A stretch of 64,000 nt of DNA from Exiguobacterium sp. s146 (GTDB taxonomy: Bacteria > Bacillota > Bacilli > Exiguobacteriales > Exiguobacteriaceae): positions 310,001 through 374,000 of the forward strand of contig NZ_JACSMA010000002.1 of NCBI RefSeq assembly GCF_018618415.1, read 5' to 3'. Shown here in pieces: positions 24,397-34,209 of this stretch. Below the pieces are notes generated by a model, which was not told the origin of the DNA, did not search any database, and saw only the letters and a program-made list of their open reading frames with translations. The position numbers were made by a program, and so were the translations under genes. Each line of letters begins with the position of its first letter. Position 1 is the first letter of the stretch.

Positions 24397-24869
24397 TACG
24401 ATTGTCCCCTTTCTTTGTTTAATTTTTCTTCGAACAAGACGCCGATGATCATAAAGATGACCCCGAACGTGAGCGCCATATCGGCGACGTTAAAGATGGG
24501 GAAGTTATATCCGAACGGGTACGTGTCGACAAAGTCGACGACTTCTCCGCGGAAGAGACGGTCGATAAAGTTCCCGATGGCACCGGCGAGCAGTAACCCG
24601 ACGCTATACCCGAGCAAATCGAATCCGTTCACTTCTTTATGCAAGAAATAAATCAAGCCGACGACGACGATGGCCGTGACGATGAAGAAGAACACCATCT
24701 GCCCTTCGAGCATGCCCCAGGCCGCGCCTTTATTGCGGTAAGACGTCAAATACAGCAACCCAGGGATGAGTTCGATTGACTGTCCGATTGTCATCGTCTG
24801 GACGACGATCCATTTGGTCACTTGGTCGAGCAAAATGAGGAAAAGTGCTAATCCGTAGTAACGTTTCAT
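24396..24869 (-). CDS. lspA: Lipoprotein signal peptidase (signal peptidase II)
   Basis: 157 residues, four membrane helices. The catalytic aspartates lie in GNFIDRLFRGEVVDFVD and FNVADMALTFG. It cleaves prolipoproteins before the lipidated cysteine in the membrane; ctaC in this window has a matching lipobox. It overlaps rluD by one base and follows the ileS terminator-like hairpin. Confidence 0.95.
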   Translation of the reverse strand: MKRYYGLALFLILLDQVTKWIVVQTMTIGQSIELIPGLLYLTSYRNKGAAWGMLEGQMVFFFIVTAIVVVGLIYFLHKEVNGFDLLGYSVGLLLAGAIGNFIDRLFRGEVVDFVDTYPFGYNFPIFNVADMALTFGVIFMIIGVLFEEKLNKERGQS

Positions 24870-24895
24870 CAGATTCTCCTTTCAAGTCATAAGAA

Positions 24896-24922
24896 ACCGG
24901 AGTGGACGATCGCCACTCCGGT
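24896..24922 (-). terminator. Hairpin between ileS and lspA
   Basis: A perfect 10-bp stem ACCGGAGTGG/CCACTCCGGT with a 7-base loop starts a few bases after the ileS stop. The following minus-strand run TTCTTATG is only partly T-rich, so some read-through into lspA is likely. Confidence 0.6.
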
Positions 24923-24927
24923 CCGGC

Positions 24928-27654
24928 TTATGCGATGACTTCTGTACAACGCGGGCAAAGCTCTGGATGCTGTTCGTCTTGACCGAGTTCGGTCGAGTAC
25001 GTCCAGCAACGGGCACAAGGGGCACCATCAGCTTTCAAGACGCTGATTTCGGCTGTCGCATAATCGACATCCGCCGCATCGACGTAATCGAGCTGTGATA
25101 CTTGTAGCAATTGGCGCACGTTGTCGATCGTCTCGAGCAACTGTTTCGTCTCACCTTTTGGCGCGACGAGCAGCTTCGCTTCGAGCGGTTTCCCGATCAA
25201 TTTCTCACCACGGGCGATCTCGATTGCTTTCAAGACGTCATCCCGGAACGTGAGGAACTTCGACCATTTCGCGAGCAACGCTTTCTCGTCGTCCGACAAG
25301 ACCGCTACTTCTTCGAGGTCCGTCAAGAAGACGCTATCCGCTTGTTTAGCCGGCACTTCTTGCCATACCTCATCCGCCGTATGCGGAAGGATTGGTGCGA
25401 GCAATTTCGTGAGCGTGACGACCGTGTCATACATGACCGTTTGGACGGCACGACGACGCGCATCATCTTCGCGCTCGATATAGAGGATATCTTTCGTGAA
25501 GTCGAGATAGAATGACGACAACTCGTTGACACAGAAGTTATGGCTCAAGTGATAAACAGCCATGAAATCGAACGTGTCGTATGCTTTGACGACTTTCGTC
25601 TGCAACTGCTTGAGCTTCGTCGCCATGAAGCGGTCCGCTTCCGGCATGTCTTCGAACGCGACACGCATCGATGGGTCGAAACCGTTCAAGTTCCCAAGCA
25701 AGAAACGTAACGTGTTACGGATTTTCCGGTACACTTCCGACACTTGTTTAAAGTTGTCGTGTGACGCACGGACATCTGACTGATAGTCGACCGACGACAC
25801 CCAAAGACGGACGATTTCCGCACCGTACTGTTTGACGAGGTCGTTCGGCGCAATCGTGTTACCGAGTGACTTCGACATCTTGCGTCCGTCTCCGTCGAGG
25901 ACGAAACCGTGGCTGAGCACGTTGCGATACGGCGCTTTGCCAGTCGTCGCGACAGCCGTCGAGAGTGACGAGTTGAACCAACCGCGGTATTGGTCTGAAC
26001 CTTCGAGGTACAGGTCGGCCGGGCGGCGCAAGTTGTCACGTTGTTCGAGTACGCCCGCATGTGACGAACCTGAGTCGAACCAAACGTCCATGATGTCGAG
26101 CTCTTTACGGAACTCGCCGTTCGGGCTGTTCGGGTGCGTGAAGCCTGCTGGCAACAAGTCTTTCGCTTCGCGCTCATACCAGACGTTCGAGCCGTGCTCG
26201 TGGAACAAGTTGGCGATATGTTCAATCGTCTCGTTCGTGATGATCTCCGTGCCGTCCTCGGCATAGAAGATCGGGATTGGAACGCCCCAGGCGCGTTGAC
26301 GGCTGATGACCCAGTCCCCACGGTCACGGACCATGTTGTAAAGACGTGTCATGCCCCATTCCGGCACCCAGTTCACTTCTTCGATTTCACGGAGCATGTC
26401 GGCCCGGAAGTCTTTGATTGAGGCGAACCATTGTGGCGTCGCACGGAAGATGACCGGTTTTTTCGTACGCCAGTCGTGCGGGTACGAGTGTTTGATGAAT
26501 TTCAAGTTGAGGAGATAGCCGTTCTCTTCGAGTTTCATCCCGATTTGTTTGTTCGCATCTTCATAGAACAAGCCTTCGAAACCTGGTGCCTCATCCGTCA
26601 TATAGCCGCGGTCATCGACCGGGCAGAGGACGTCGAGTCCGTATGCTTGCCCGACACGGTAGTCGTCTTCCCCGTGTCCAGGTGCCGTATGGACGAGACC
26701 TGTCGCGTCAGCCGTGACGTGATCGCCGATCATGACGAGCGAGGTCCGGTCGTAGAGCGGGTGTTGCGCCGTCATGTATTCGAACTCACGTCCGTTCCAC
26801 GAACCGCTCACCGTGTAATCCGTCCACTTGAGTGCCGTCGTCACTTCTTCCACGAGCGATTCGGCGACGATATAGCCTTTGCCGTCATGCTCGATGCGTG
26901 TGTACGTCAACTCGTCGCTGACCGCGATTCCGAGGTTGGCCGGGATCGTCCATGGTGTCGTCGTCCAGATGACGAAATGGTCGGTCGTCTGAAGGACGTC
27001 TTTCCCGTCGACGACTTGGAACGCCACGTAGATGGCCGGTGACTTCTTGTCATAGTATTCGATTTCTGCCTCGGCGAGCGCCGATTCAGAAGACGGTGAC
27101 CAGTAGACTGGTTTCTTCCCTTTATAGATGTAGCCCTTCTCGGCCATCGTACCGAAGAGACGGATTTGAGCCGCTTCGTATTCAGGGAGGAGCGTGATGT
27201 ATGGGTTGTCAAAGTCAGCGAGCAACCCGAGACGTTTGAACTGTTCACGTTGCGAGTTCACTTGTTCCATCGCATACGCCGCACACTTCTCGCGGAACTC
27301 GGCGACCGTCATCTCTTTGCGGTTGACACCTGCTTTTTGGAGCGCGTTCTCGATTGGGAGACCGTGCGTGTCCCAGCCTGGAATCATCGGTGACTGATAG
27401 CCGTTCAATGACTTGAAACGGACGATGATGTCTTTCAACACTTTGTTGAGCGCATGGCCCATATGAATGTCACCGTTCGCGTACGGAGGTCCGTCGTGAA
27501 GGATGTATTGTGGTTTCCCGGCGTTTTTCGCTTGGACGCGGTTGTATAGGTCCATCTGTTCCCAAGCCTCATGCATCGCTGGCTCACGTTTTGGCAGATT
27601 TCCGCGCATCGCGAACTCTGTGTCAGGCATCAATAGTGTGTCTTTGTAGTTCAT
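24928..27654 (-). CDS. ileS: Isoleucyl-tRNA synthetase
   Basis: 908 residues from ATG at 27654 (GGAGGAG upstream; the longer frame begins in the leader terminator). Class I signatures: HMGHALNK near residue 58 and KMSKSLGN near residue 592, with a CP1 editing domain between. A C-terminal zinc finger holds CARC and CPRC cysteine pairs. Expression is governed by the T-box leader upstream. Next to divIVA, as in B. subtilis. Confidence 0.97.
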   Translation of the reverse strand: MNYKDTLLMPDTEFAMRGNLPKREPAMHEAWEQMDLYNRVQAKNAGKPQYILHDGPPYANGDIHMGHALNKVLKDIIVRFKSLNGYQSPMIPGWDTHGLPIENALQKAGVNRKEMTVAEFREKCAAYAMEQVNSQREQFKRLGLLADFDNPYITLLPEYEAAQIRLFGTMAEKGYIYKGKKPVYWSPSSESALAEAEIEYYDKKSPAIYVAFQVVDGKDVLQTTDHFVIWTTTPWTIPANLGIAVSDELTYTRIEHDGKGYIVAESLVEEVTTALKWTDYTVSGSWNGREFEYMTAQHPLYDRTSLVMIGDHVTADATGLVHTAPGHGEDDYRVGQAYGLDVLCPVDDRGYMTDEAPGFEGLFYEDANKQIGMKLEENGYLLNLKFIKHSYPHDWRTKKPVIFRATPQWFASIKDFRADMLREIEEVNWVPEWGMTRLYNMVRDRGDWVISRQRAWGVPIPIFYAEDGTEIITNETIEHIANLFHEHGSNVWYEREAKDLLPAGFTHPNSPNGEFRKELDIMDVWFDSGSSHAGVLEQRDNLRRPADLYLEGSDQYRGWFNSSLSTAVATTGKAPYRNVLSHGFVLDGDGRKMSKSLGNTIAPNDLVKQYGAEIVRLWVSSVDYQSDVRASHDNFKQVSEVYRKIRNTLRFLLGNLNGFDPSMRVAFEDMPEADRFMATKLKQLQTKVVKAYDTFDFMAVYHLSHNFCVNELSSFYLDFTKDILYIEREDDARRRAVQTVMYDTVVTLTKLLAPILPHTADEVWQEVPAKQADSVFLTDLEEVAVLSDDEKALLAKWSKFLTFRDDVLKAIEIARGEKLIGKPLEAKLLVAPKGETKQLLETIDNVRQLLQVSQLDYVDAADVDYATAEISVLKADGAPCARCWTYSTELGQDEQHPELCPRCTEVIA

Positions 27655-27683
27655 TGAAACTCCTCCTGCATCTTTTTTTGACA

Positions 27684-27920
27684 ACAAAAAAACCCGCCCC
27701 TAATAGGGACGAGTTGGTCGACTCGCGGTACCACCCTACTAATCTCAAGGAAACCCCGAGACCGCTCTTGGTAACCGATAACGAGGTCAGGCGGTCGCGC
27801 TTACTAACTTCAGCCCGACACTCATAGGGGATACCGATAAAGTCTTTCTCTTAGGCTTGCACCTTCCCTAAGTCGCTTCGTAGGTATGACTTTATCGACG
27901 TGTCCTAATCGACGTATTGT
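27684..27920 (-). promoter_or_regulatory. T-box riboswitch leader of ileS
   Basis: The T-box core GGGTGGTACCGCG lies at 27724-27737 on the minus strand. It is followed by a terminator at 27691-27715 (arms AACTCGTCCC and GGGGCGGGTT) with seven T at 27684-27690. Upstream, long complementary arms (CGATAAAGTC and GACTTTATCG) and an inner CTTAGG/CCTAAG pair form stem I. Isoleucine ATC triplets occur on its 3' side; which one is the specifier is not certain. Uncharged tRNA-Ile should stabilise the antiterminator and allow ileS expression. The upstream limit is approximate. Confidence 0.88.
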
Positions 27921-27923
27921 GTA

Positions 27924-28469
27924 TTATCCGTGATGTTTTGTTGGTATGACTTCGTCGTCATTATACGCAAGTTCGGCCTTATCGTCAAGAACCGTCTGGA
28001 CCGGCGGCTCCCCGACAATCGTGTCCCATTCCGTGCTGTTCAAGAGCTCCATCTGAGCATCGACGAGGACGCGGAACCGGGTCCGGTACAATTCGACTTT
28101 CTTGAGCATTTGAATGACTTCCCGCTCGGCGAGCTGCTCTTTGCGAGACGCTTCTTCCTCACGGGCGAGCGCCTCGCGTTCGGCTTGCTTCAAAATGAGA
28201 CTCGCTTCCTTGGTCGCGTTCGTCTTCACTTCTTCCGCTGCCTCTTGGGCGACGATAATCGATTTGTTCAACGTGTCTTCCATCGAGGAGAAGTAGTCAA
28301 TACGGGCTTGCATATCGTTGACGAGTTCTTCGTACCTTCTATTCTCACGAATCAATAGTTCAAATTCTTTGATGATTTGATCTAAAAATTCATTGACCTC
28401 ATCGATATCGTACCCGCGAAAACGAGTCGAGAACTCTTTATTATGAATATCAATCGGTGTCAACGCCAT
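27924..28469 (-). CDS. divIVA: DivIVA, pole/septum-localised scaffold protein
   Basis: 181 residues. The N-terminal membrane-curvature domain begins with the conserved IHNKEFSTRFRGYDIDEV segment (residues 7-24) and is followed by a long, strongly charged coiled coil (about 30-140). It marks negatively curved membrane at septa and poles. The ATG follows AGGAGG. Conserved neighbour of ylmH and ileS. Confidence 0.95.
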   Translation of the reverse strand: MALTPIDIHNKEFSTRFRGYDIDEVNEFLDQIIKEFELLIRENRRYEELVNDMQARIDYFSSMEDTLNKSIIVAQEAAEEVKTNATKEASLILKQAEREALAREEEASRKEQLAEREVIQMLKKVELYRTRFRVLVDAQMELLNSTEWDTIVGEPPVQTVLDDKAELAYNDDEVIPTKHHG

Positions 28470-28487
28470 TCGACTTTCCTCCTAAGT

Positions 28488-29258
28488 TCAACGTATGATG
28501 CCATACTGGATTTTTATTTTCTCACGCTTCGTCGAGCCGAGAATCGCCGTCAGTTTGACACGGCCGTACCCTCGGATTGAGACCAAATCGTCTGGTTCAA
28601 GGATGAAGCTCGGATCATCAATCGGTTTATGGTTCACTTTACAGTCTCCATGTTTGACGAGCGCCTGGGCTTTTTGCCGGGATAACCCGAGCACTTCGCT
28701 GACGACCGTGTCAAACCGGAGTGACGAGACGATGCCGAACTCATCGCTCCATTTGACTTCAGGTACGACGAGCACGGCCTCCGGGGTCACTTCAGAGATG
28801 CGGATTCGGGCCTTGCCGACCCGGTCGACGTTCATCTCGATGAAACCGGCCGCGTCACGTGTCGTTGCGAACTGGGCGATGCCATCGTCGAGGACGACGT
28901 CGCCGAATTTTTGCCGCTTTAACCCGGCATTCAAGAGCGTGCCCGTCACTTGACGGTGCGTCAATTCGACGAACTTGGTCGGATAATCGATTTGACGAAT
29001 CGCAATCTCGAAATCGTTCGGGTCGAGCTCGTAATAATCCGGAGCCAGAATGAGACGACGCCGTTCCGCGCCGACAAATCCGCCATCCTCGTAAATCGCG
29101 AGCTGCTTGCCGACGAGTTGCCGGACGATTTGTTGCTCGCGTGGATCTAAAAAGTCCGTCACTTTCAACATATAGTTGTCCTCGACTTGTTGAACCCAAT
29201 CGAGCACTTGCTCGATAAATGCCCGTTCATTCGGTCGATAATGATCGAAGACGCTCAT
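28488..29258 (-). CDS. ylmH: YlmH, S4-domain RNA-binding protein
   Basis: 256 residues. The N-terminal region is followed by an S4 domain near residues 180-240 (LGLSRQKAQALVKHGDCKVN). B. subtilis YlmH has been linked to ribosome-associated quality control alongside RqcH, which is also present in this window. The ATG begins immediately after the yggT TAA with no evident Shine-Dalgarno sequence, so its translation probably depends on coupling. Confidence 0.9.
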   Translation of the reverse strand: MSVFDHYRPNERAFIEQVLDWVQQVEDNYMLKVTDFLDPREQQIVRQLVGKQLAIYEDGGFVGAERRRLILAPDYYELDPNDFEIAIRQIDYPTKFVELTHRQVTGTLLNAGLKRQKFGDVVLDDGIAQFATTRDAAGFIEMNVDRVGKARIRISEVTPEAVLVVPEVKWSDEFGIVSSLRFDTVVSEVLGLSRQKAQALVKHGDCKVNHKPIDDPSFILEPDDLVSIRGYGRVKLTAILGSTKREKIKIQYGIIR

Positions 29259-29531
29259 TTAAATACCGAAAATCGCACGCACTCCAAATTGCGCCATCCG
29301 TAGCACAAATAAAGCGACGATTGGGGAAATGTCGAGCATCCCGCCGATTGGTGGGATGATGCGACGAAACGGATTTAAAAACGGTTCGCACAGATACGAC
29401 AAGATTTGGCCAAACTTTGATTCGCGCGCATTCGGGAACCATGATAATAAAATATAGGCAATCAAGACCCAACTATAATATCCAAGTAACGTAACGATCG
29501 TGTTGCCTAACGCAGGTATAGCATTTTCCAT
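29259..29531 (-). CDS. YggT-family membrane protein (YlmG)
   Basis: 90 residues with two hydrophobic segments (about 10-27 and 62-80) separated by the conserved FLNPFRRIIPPIGG loop of the YggT family. Members sit between sepF and ylmH in many Bacilli and are linked to division or cell-shape functions, without a firm biochemical role. Four bases separate it from sepF. Confidence 0.88.
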   Translation of the reverse strand: MENAIPALGNTIVTLLGYYSWVLIAYILLSWFPNARESKFGQILSYLCEPFLNPFRRIIPPIGGMLDISPIVALFVLRMAQFGVRAIFGI

Positions 29532-29535
29532 TCAG

Positions 29536-30003
29536 TTACCACCCTTTACTATTGAGTTCGTCCTCCGAAATCAAGTTCGAGATCGACCCCGTCAACTCGA
29601 TGTTGTTCGGAGTACACAGAATCGTGTTATGTCCAATCGATGTCATCGTCCCTTCTAGTGCATAGACGACACCTGACAAGAAGTTGACGACTTGACGAGA
29701 CTGCTCTTTCGACATCCGTTGAAGGTTGACGATGACGGCCCGGTTTTCTTTCAACTGGTCGCTGATGTCTTGGGCTTCGGCGAATACACGCGGTTCGGCC
29801 AAGACGACTTTTGAACGTTCTTTCTTCTTCGTGTTCAACGCGACGATATTGTTCGATGTTTTCGGACGGTCCTCCGTTTTGACGATTGCCTCCGTCATCG
29901 GTTGTGTCTTCGTTTCGGCGACAGCATACTCGTCTCCTTCGAACTGGTTGTTCGGATCTTCCTCGAGTCCAAAGAAGTCCTTCATTTTGTTTTTGATTGA
30001 CAT
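29536..30003 (-). CDS. sepF: SepF, FtsZ-bundling / membrane-anchoring division protein
   Basis: 155 residues from ATG at 30003 with AAGGAGG upstream; the longer frame is an artefact. An N-terminal amphipathic segment (MSIKNKMKDFFGL) binds membrane. A variable acidic linker follows, then the SepF core from about residue 70 with VIVNLQRM and the NFLSGVVYALEG strand-helix. It links FtsZ (encoded nearby) to the membrane. Confidence 0.94.
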   Translation of the reverse strand: MSIKNKMKDFFGLEEDPNNQFEGDEYAVAETKTQPMTEAIVKTEDRPKTSNNIVALNTKKKERSKVVLAEPRVFAEAQDISDQLKENRAVIVNLQRMSKEQSRQVVNFLSGVVYALEGTMTSIGHNTILCTPNNIELTGSISNLISEDELNSKGW

Positions 30004-30026
30004 AACGGATTCCTCCTTAAAATATA

Positions 30027-30680
30027 TTATTGCACAAGTACGGTTCCAATACGAACAAACGATGCGCCTTCTTCGATTGCCAACGTGTAGTCGTTCGACA
30101 TTCCCATTGACAGTTCGGTACATGGTGCATGCGGGTAGGCATGACGCGCGACGTCATCGCGCAGCAGTCTCAAGTTTCGGAACGTCTCCCGAATCACCGT
30201 CTCGTCCTCTGTGAACGGGGCCATCGTCATCAAGCCGATGATCCGCACGTGAGGATACTGTTTACAGTTCTCGATGAACGGGATGACTTCCTCTTTTTCG
30301 AGACCATGTTTTGACGCTTCGCCCGATACGTTCACTTGCACGAAACAATCGATGACGCCTTGGGCGCGTTTATCGATCTCTTCGGCGAGCGAGAGGCGGT
30401 CGAGCGAATGAATCGCTGCCACATGGTCGATAATTTGTCTCACTTTACGTGTCTGCAGGCTGCCGATGAAATGAAACTTGGCATCAGGCGGCAACTGCTC
30501 GACTTTTTCAAGCAATCCTTCGGGACGATTTTCGCCGAAGTCGCGGATGCCTTCTGCATAGAGGGCGTTCGCTACGTCGGGACCGACCGACTTCGTAACC
30601 GCGATAAGCGTCACCGCCTGATCGGTCCGATGCGCGTCGATCGTCTGTCTGACTTGATTCACATTATTGGCTATACTCAC
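30027..30680 (-). CDS. YggS/YlmE-family pyridoxal-phosphate homeostasis protein
   Basis: 217 residues from GTG at 30680. Fold type III PLP-binding barrel; the lysine that binds PLP is in LIAVTKSV (near residue 30), and FGENRPEGL is conserved. It has no known catalytic activity and buffers PLP. The GTGA overlap with the ylmD stop (4 bases) shows translational coupling. Confidence 0.93.
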   Translation of the reverse strand: MSIANNVNQVRQTIDAHRTDQAVTLIAVTKSVGPDVANALYAEGIRDFGENRPEGLLEKVEQLPPDAKFHFIGSLQTRKVRQIIDHVAAIHSLDRLSLAEEIDKRAQGVIDCFVQVNVSGEASKHGLEKEEVIPFIENCKQYPHVRIIGLMTMAPFTEDETVIRETFRNLRLLRDDVARHAYPHAPCTELSMGMSNDYTLAIEEGASFVRIGTVLVQ

Positions 30681-31438
30681 GATTTCTTCTCCTTGACGAG
30701 GACGGCCGCAAAGCGACGCTTGGCATCACCGTTCCGATACGAGAAAAAGGTCTGATCAGAAACGGTCGACAAGTTCGATTGGGTGACCTCGATATTTCGT
30801 TCCACGGCGAGCGTCTCGTTCACTTGTTGGAGCGATAGACGGGCATGGCCCGCTCGTTCGTCCATGACCGATGACGTATACGCAGCCGGTGAGACCGCTT
30901 CGACCGCATCCAGGACGCGGCGGTCGACCTCATAATGTTCGGCTGTGATGGCCGGGCCGACGAACATGTCGATGGCTTCGGCTGGAACGCCGAGCGTGGC
31001 GAACGCATCCGTCATCGCAGCGACGATATTCCCGACCGTCCCTTTCCAACCGGCATGCGCCACACCGATGACGCCATGGTCCTCGGCACAGAAGAAGAGC
31101 GGGACACAGTCGGCAAAGACGAGGGCGAGTGGCAATGCGTCGGCCGTCGTGATGAGACCGTCCGTCGCCGGAATCGTCTCGTCATAGCGATAGGCGCCTT
31201 TGCCGCGGTCGGCGTCGCCGACGACTTCGACGTTCGTCTGATGGACTTGGTCGGCCCAGACCGAATCCGCGAGGGAAAGTCCCGCCGCGTCAAAGAAGTA
31301 CTCCCGATTGGCGACGACCTGTTCAGCGTCATCACCGACGTGGAGTCCGACATTTCCTTCATTATGTCCGTCCGTCCGGGTCGTCACATAAGCCTGATAG
31401 CGATACGTTTCGGTTTCCCATGTATGTAACAGTCGCAT
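30677..31438 (-). CDS. YlmD / YfiH-family protein (laccase-domain purine nucleoside phosphorylase-like)
   Basis: 253 residues. The conserved metal-binding His/Cys set appears as DCVPLFF and GVAHAGWKGTVG, plus VGPAI. The family was first called polyphenol oxidase; later work points to purine nucleoside phosphorylase/adenosine deaminase activity. Good AAAGGAG start site. In B. subtilis several sporulation genes separate this gene from ftsZ; here they are absent. Confidence 0.9.
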   Translation of the reverse strand: MRLLHTWETETYRYQAYVTTRTDGHNEGNVGLHVGDDAEQVVANREYFFDAAGLSLADSVWADQVHQTNVEVVGDADRGKGAYRYDETIPATDGLITTADALPLALVFADCVPLFFCAEDHGVIGVAHAGWKGTVGNIVAAMTDAFATLGVPAEAIDMFVGPAITAEHYEVDRRVLDAVEAVSPAAYTSSVMDERAGHARLSLQQVNETLAVERNIEVTQSNLSTVSDQTFFSYRNGDAKRRFAAVLVKEKKS

Positions 31439-31451
31439 ATGATTCTCCTTT

Positions 31452-31486
31452 TTTAGAAAAAGGGGATGCCGAGAACCGGCACCCCC
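31452..31486 (-). terminator. Intrinsic terminator of ftsZ
   Basis: Minus-strand arms GGGGTGCCG and CGGCATCCC around a 5-base loop are followed by TTTTTCTAAAA, a few bases after the ftsZ stop. Confidence 0.88.
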
Positions 31487-31492
31487 TGTTGT

Positions 31493-32638
31493 TTAGTTAC
31501 GGCGTTGTCTTACGAACGCTGGGATGTTGATCGTCTCGTCTGGGACGTCCCCACCATAGACCGGTCTATGGAAGTTCCCTTCATCTTGTGGCGCAGTTTC
31601 TTGCGCTTTCGGTTGAGCCTCACGGTTCACTTCAGCTTCCGGTTGTTTCTTCGGCTGCTGAAGGAACGGGTTCGTCCCTTGCGCTTCTTCTGCGAATTCA
31701 GTTGCAATCACGGTAACGATAATCTCGTCGTTCAAGTTTTCGTTGATGACTGAACCGAAAATCAAGTTCACTTCTTCATCCGCGGCACTTTGAACAATTT
31801 GAGCAGCTTCCGTGACTTCGTACAAGCTGAGGCTAAGTCCGCCCGTGATGTTCATCAAGACACCTTTCGCGCCTTCGATTGAAGACTCGAGAAGTGGAGA
31901 TGAGATGGCTTTCTTCGCTGCTTCAACGGCACGGTTCTCGCCAGTGGCGACACCGACACCCATGAGCGCCGAACCTTTTTCAGTCATGATCGTCTTGACG
32001 TCAGCGAAGTCAAGGTTGATGAGACCAGGAATGGCGATCAAGTCCGTGATCCCTTGGACACCTTGGCGAAGAACGTTATCCGCTTCGCGGAACGCTTCGA
32101 TCATCGGCGTGTTGCGCTCGACGATTTCAAGCAACTTGTCGTTTGGAATGACGATGAGTGTATCAACTTTTTCTTTAAACGCTTGAATCCCGTGTTGGGC
32201 GTGTTGCATGCGTTTGCGTCCTTCGAACATGAACGGTTTCGTAACGACACCGACCGTGAGCGCTCCGATTTCTTTTGAAATCTCGGCGATGACAGGTGCT
32301 GCCCCCGTTCCGGTTCCTCCGCCCATACCAGCTGTGACGAAGACCATATCCGCGCCATCAAGCGCTTCAATCAACTGCTCGCGGCTCTCTTCTGCCGCTT
32401 TTTTACCGATATCCGGATTAGCGCCGGCACCGAGGCCACGCGTCAATTTCGCTCCGAGTTGAAGCTTTACGTCCGCTTTCGACATGTTGAGTGCTTGCGC
32501 GTCCGTGTTGACGGCGATGAACTCGACACCTTGTACTCCGTGCTCGATCATGCGGTTGACAGCGTTTGAACCGCCGCCCCCGACTCCAATTACTTTAATT
32601 TTTGCTACGGCGTCAATCGCCTCATCAAAGTACATCAT
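31493..32638 (-). CDS. ftsZ: FtsZ, tubulin-like division GTPase
   Basis: 381 residues. The GTP-binding signature [10 protein letters not shown] is near residue 106, with an N-terminal [17 protein letters not shown]. The T7-loop region follows, then a variable linker from about residue 316. The C-terminal peptide [11 protein letters not shown] is the docking site for FtsA and SepF, both encoded close by. It forms the Z-ring at mid-cell. It lies downstream of ftsA and ends in a strong terminator. Confidence 0.98.
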   Translation of the reverse strand: MMYFDEAIDAVAKIKVIGVGGGGSNAVNRMIEHGVQGVEFIAVNTDAQALNMSKADVKLQLGAKLTRGLGAGANPDIGKKAAEESREQLIEALDGADMVFVTAGMGGGTGTGAAPVIAEISKEIGALTVGVVTKPFMFEGRKRMQHAQHGIQAFKEKVDTLIVIPNDKLLEIVERNTPMIEAFREADNVLRQGVQGITDLIAIPGLINLDFADVKTIMTEKGSALMGVGVATGENRAVEAAKKAISSPLLESSIEGAKGVLMNITGGLSLSLYEVTEAAQIVQSAADEEVNLIFGSVINENLNDEIIVTVIATEFAEEAQGTNPFLQQPKKQPEAEVNREAQPKAQETAPQDEGNFHRPVYGGDVPDETINIPAFVRQRRN

Positions 32639-32686
32639 TTCAGGTATCCCCCTACGTAATTTCCAATTGTTAACACAACGTCAAAT

Positions 32687-33982
32687 TTACACGCCAAATA
32701 ATTTTTCCATTAATCGACCGAAACCGTTTTTCGTCTCGCGGTCGTCCTGGACCACATGATCGTCGTGGTCATGGTCGTTCCCGGTTTGAGACGTGCCGTC
32801 TGGTTTTGCGACGGCTACACGGTCATCCGGCTTTTCAAGTCGTGACTTCGAGACGTGGTGATCGCTCATAAGCACGTACTTGAGGACGCCGACCGCGGTC
32901 GCGTATTTCGGATGTCTGACGCCAATCGACGAAGGCTGATACAGTCTCGTCTTTTGACCCATGACACGAGTCGCTAGTTCTTGGATGCCAGGTAAAGCAG
33001 CGGCCCCACCACAGAGGAGATAGCCTCCGCTGAGCGTTGGAACGCCTACCTTTTGCACTCTATTCAACACGAGTGTGAACATTTCCTCTATTCTTGCCTC
33101 TAAAACGTAACTAATTTCTGATTGCGGTTCGAACGTGACTTCCCCGTTGATGTTCGTGAACGAGAATCCTTCTGAGGCGTCCGCCATCTCTTCAAGGGCA
33201 AGTCCGTATTCTTCTTTCGCCACTTTGGCGTCTTGGTATTTACAATTGAGCTTGTACACCAAGTCGCGCGTCATATGATCGCCTCCGACCGGAAGGATAT
33301 ATGAGTAGACGAGGTCACCTCGATAGAAGACCGAGACGGTCGTTTTTTCATGTCCGATATCGACCAAGCCGATGCCAAGATCGATTTCATCGACCGATGC
33401 CGCACTCATGCCGAGCGCCAAGTTGCCGAGAACGAAACCTTCCAGTTTCAATCCTGCCCGTTCGATGGAACGACGAATGCTATGTAAAATCGTCTTCGAA
33501 CCGGTCACCATCTTGCCATGCATCTCTAAGCGGTAACCGAGCATTCCGCGAGGATCGACGACACCTGTCTGTTGATCGACCGTGAAGGAAGACGGGATCA
33601 CATCGATGACGCTCATCTCATCCGGCAAGCGCATGACTTGTGCCGAGTTGATGACTTCGATGACATCTGTGTCCGTGATTTCTTGGTCTTCTCGTTTGAC
33701 CGATGCAATTCCATGACATGGGGCGATTTGGATATGTTCCCCTTCGATGGCAACGTATACCGACCGAATTTGATCACCGAGCGCCGCTTCGGCATGTTCG
33801 ACGGCTTGCTTGATGGCTTGAACCGTCTTATCGATGTCGACGACGGCGCCACGTTTTACTCCTGCAGACGGGGCACACCCCTCCGCCAAAATGTTAAGCG
33901 TTCCCCCGAGTAATTCACCCACGACGAGCTTAATTTCTGACGTTCCTATATCCAATGCGGCCACATAACCATTCGCTTCCAA
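32687..33982 (-). CDS. ftsA: FtsA, actin-like Z-ring membrane anchor
   Basis: 431 residues from a TTG start at 33982 with GGAGG about 10 bases upstream. Actin-fold motifs: AALDIGTSEIKLVVGE at residues 8-23, GLVDIGHEKTTVSVF and GGYLLCGGAAALPGI. A His/Asp-rich stretch (about 400-418) precedes the C-terminal amphipathic helix (RLMEKLFGV), which binds membrane. The poly-His/Asp linker is unusual and could bind metal by chance. Confidence 0.95.
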   Translation of the reverse strand: MEANGYVAALDIGTSEIKLVVGELLGGTLNILAEGCAPSAGVKRGAVVDIDKTVQAIKQAVEHAEAALGDQIRSVYVAIEGEHIQIAPCHGIASVKREDQEITDTDVIEVINSAQVMRLPDEMSVIDVIPSSFTVDQQTGVVDPRGMLGYRLEMHGKMVTGSKTILHSIRRSIERAGLKLEGFVLGNLALGMSAASVDEIDLGIGLVDIGHEKTTVSVFYRGDLVYSYILPVGGDHMTRDLVYKLNCKYQDAKVAKEEYGLALEEMADASEGFSFTNINGEVTFEPQSEISYVLEARIEEMFTLVLNRVQKVGVPTLSGGYLLCGGAAALPGIQELATRVMGQKTRLYQPSSIGVRHPKYATAVGVLKYVLMSDHHVSKSRLEKPDDRVAVAKPDGTSQTGNDHDHDDHVVQDDRETKNGFGRLMEKLFGV

Positions 33983-34163
33983 AAGGGAAACACCTCCGCG
34001 CTTTAATTTCTGTGCTTGAATTCCGTTACATTATTACAGATATCCAAAAATATTGTTAGGTCCGGCAAGATATCTCACGTCTAAGTTTACAACAAATAAG
34101 ATAGTGAGAAAAGGTAGAATCCTACAAATTACGCGGTTTTGGGGTGTCAATTCGATTACAATC
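33983..34163. other. ftsA upstream region
   Basis: AT-rich non-coding stretch. On the minus strand an extended -10 (TGTAATAAT, hexamer 34030-34035) without a good -35 is the best ftsA promoter candidate. TTGACA near 34151 lacks a convincing -10. No small gene is supported. Confidence 0.4.
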
Positions 34164-34198
34164 GATAAAAAAACAGCCCTTATGTGTCTAAGGGCTGT
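34164..34198 (-). terminator. Strong terminator after divIB
   Basis: A perfect 10-bp stem ACAGCCCTTA/TAAGGGCTGT with a 6-base loop and seven T follows the divIB stop. It separates the murein-synthesis part of the cluster from ftsA-ftsZ. Confidence 0.95.
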
Positions 34199-34209
34199 AA
34201 AAATTCAGA

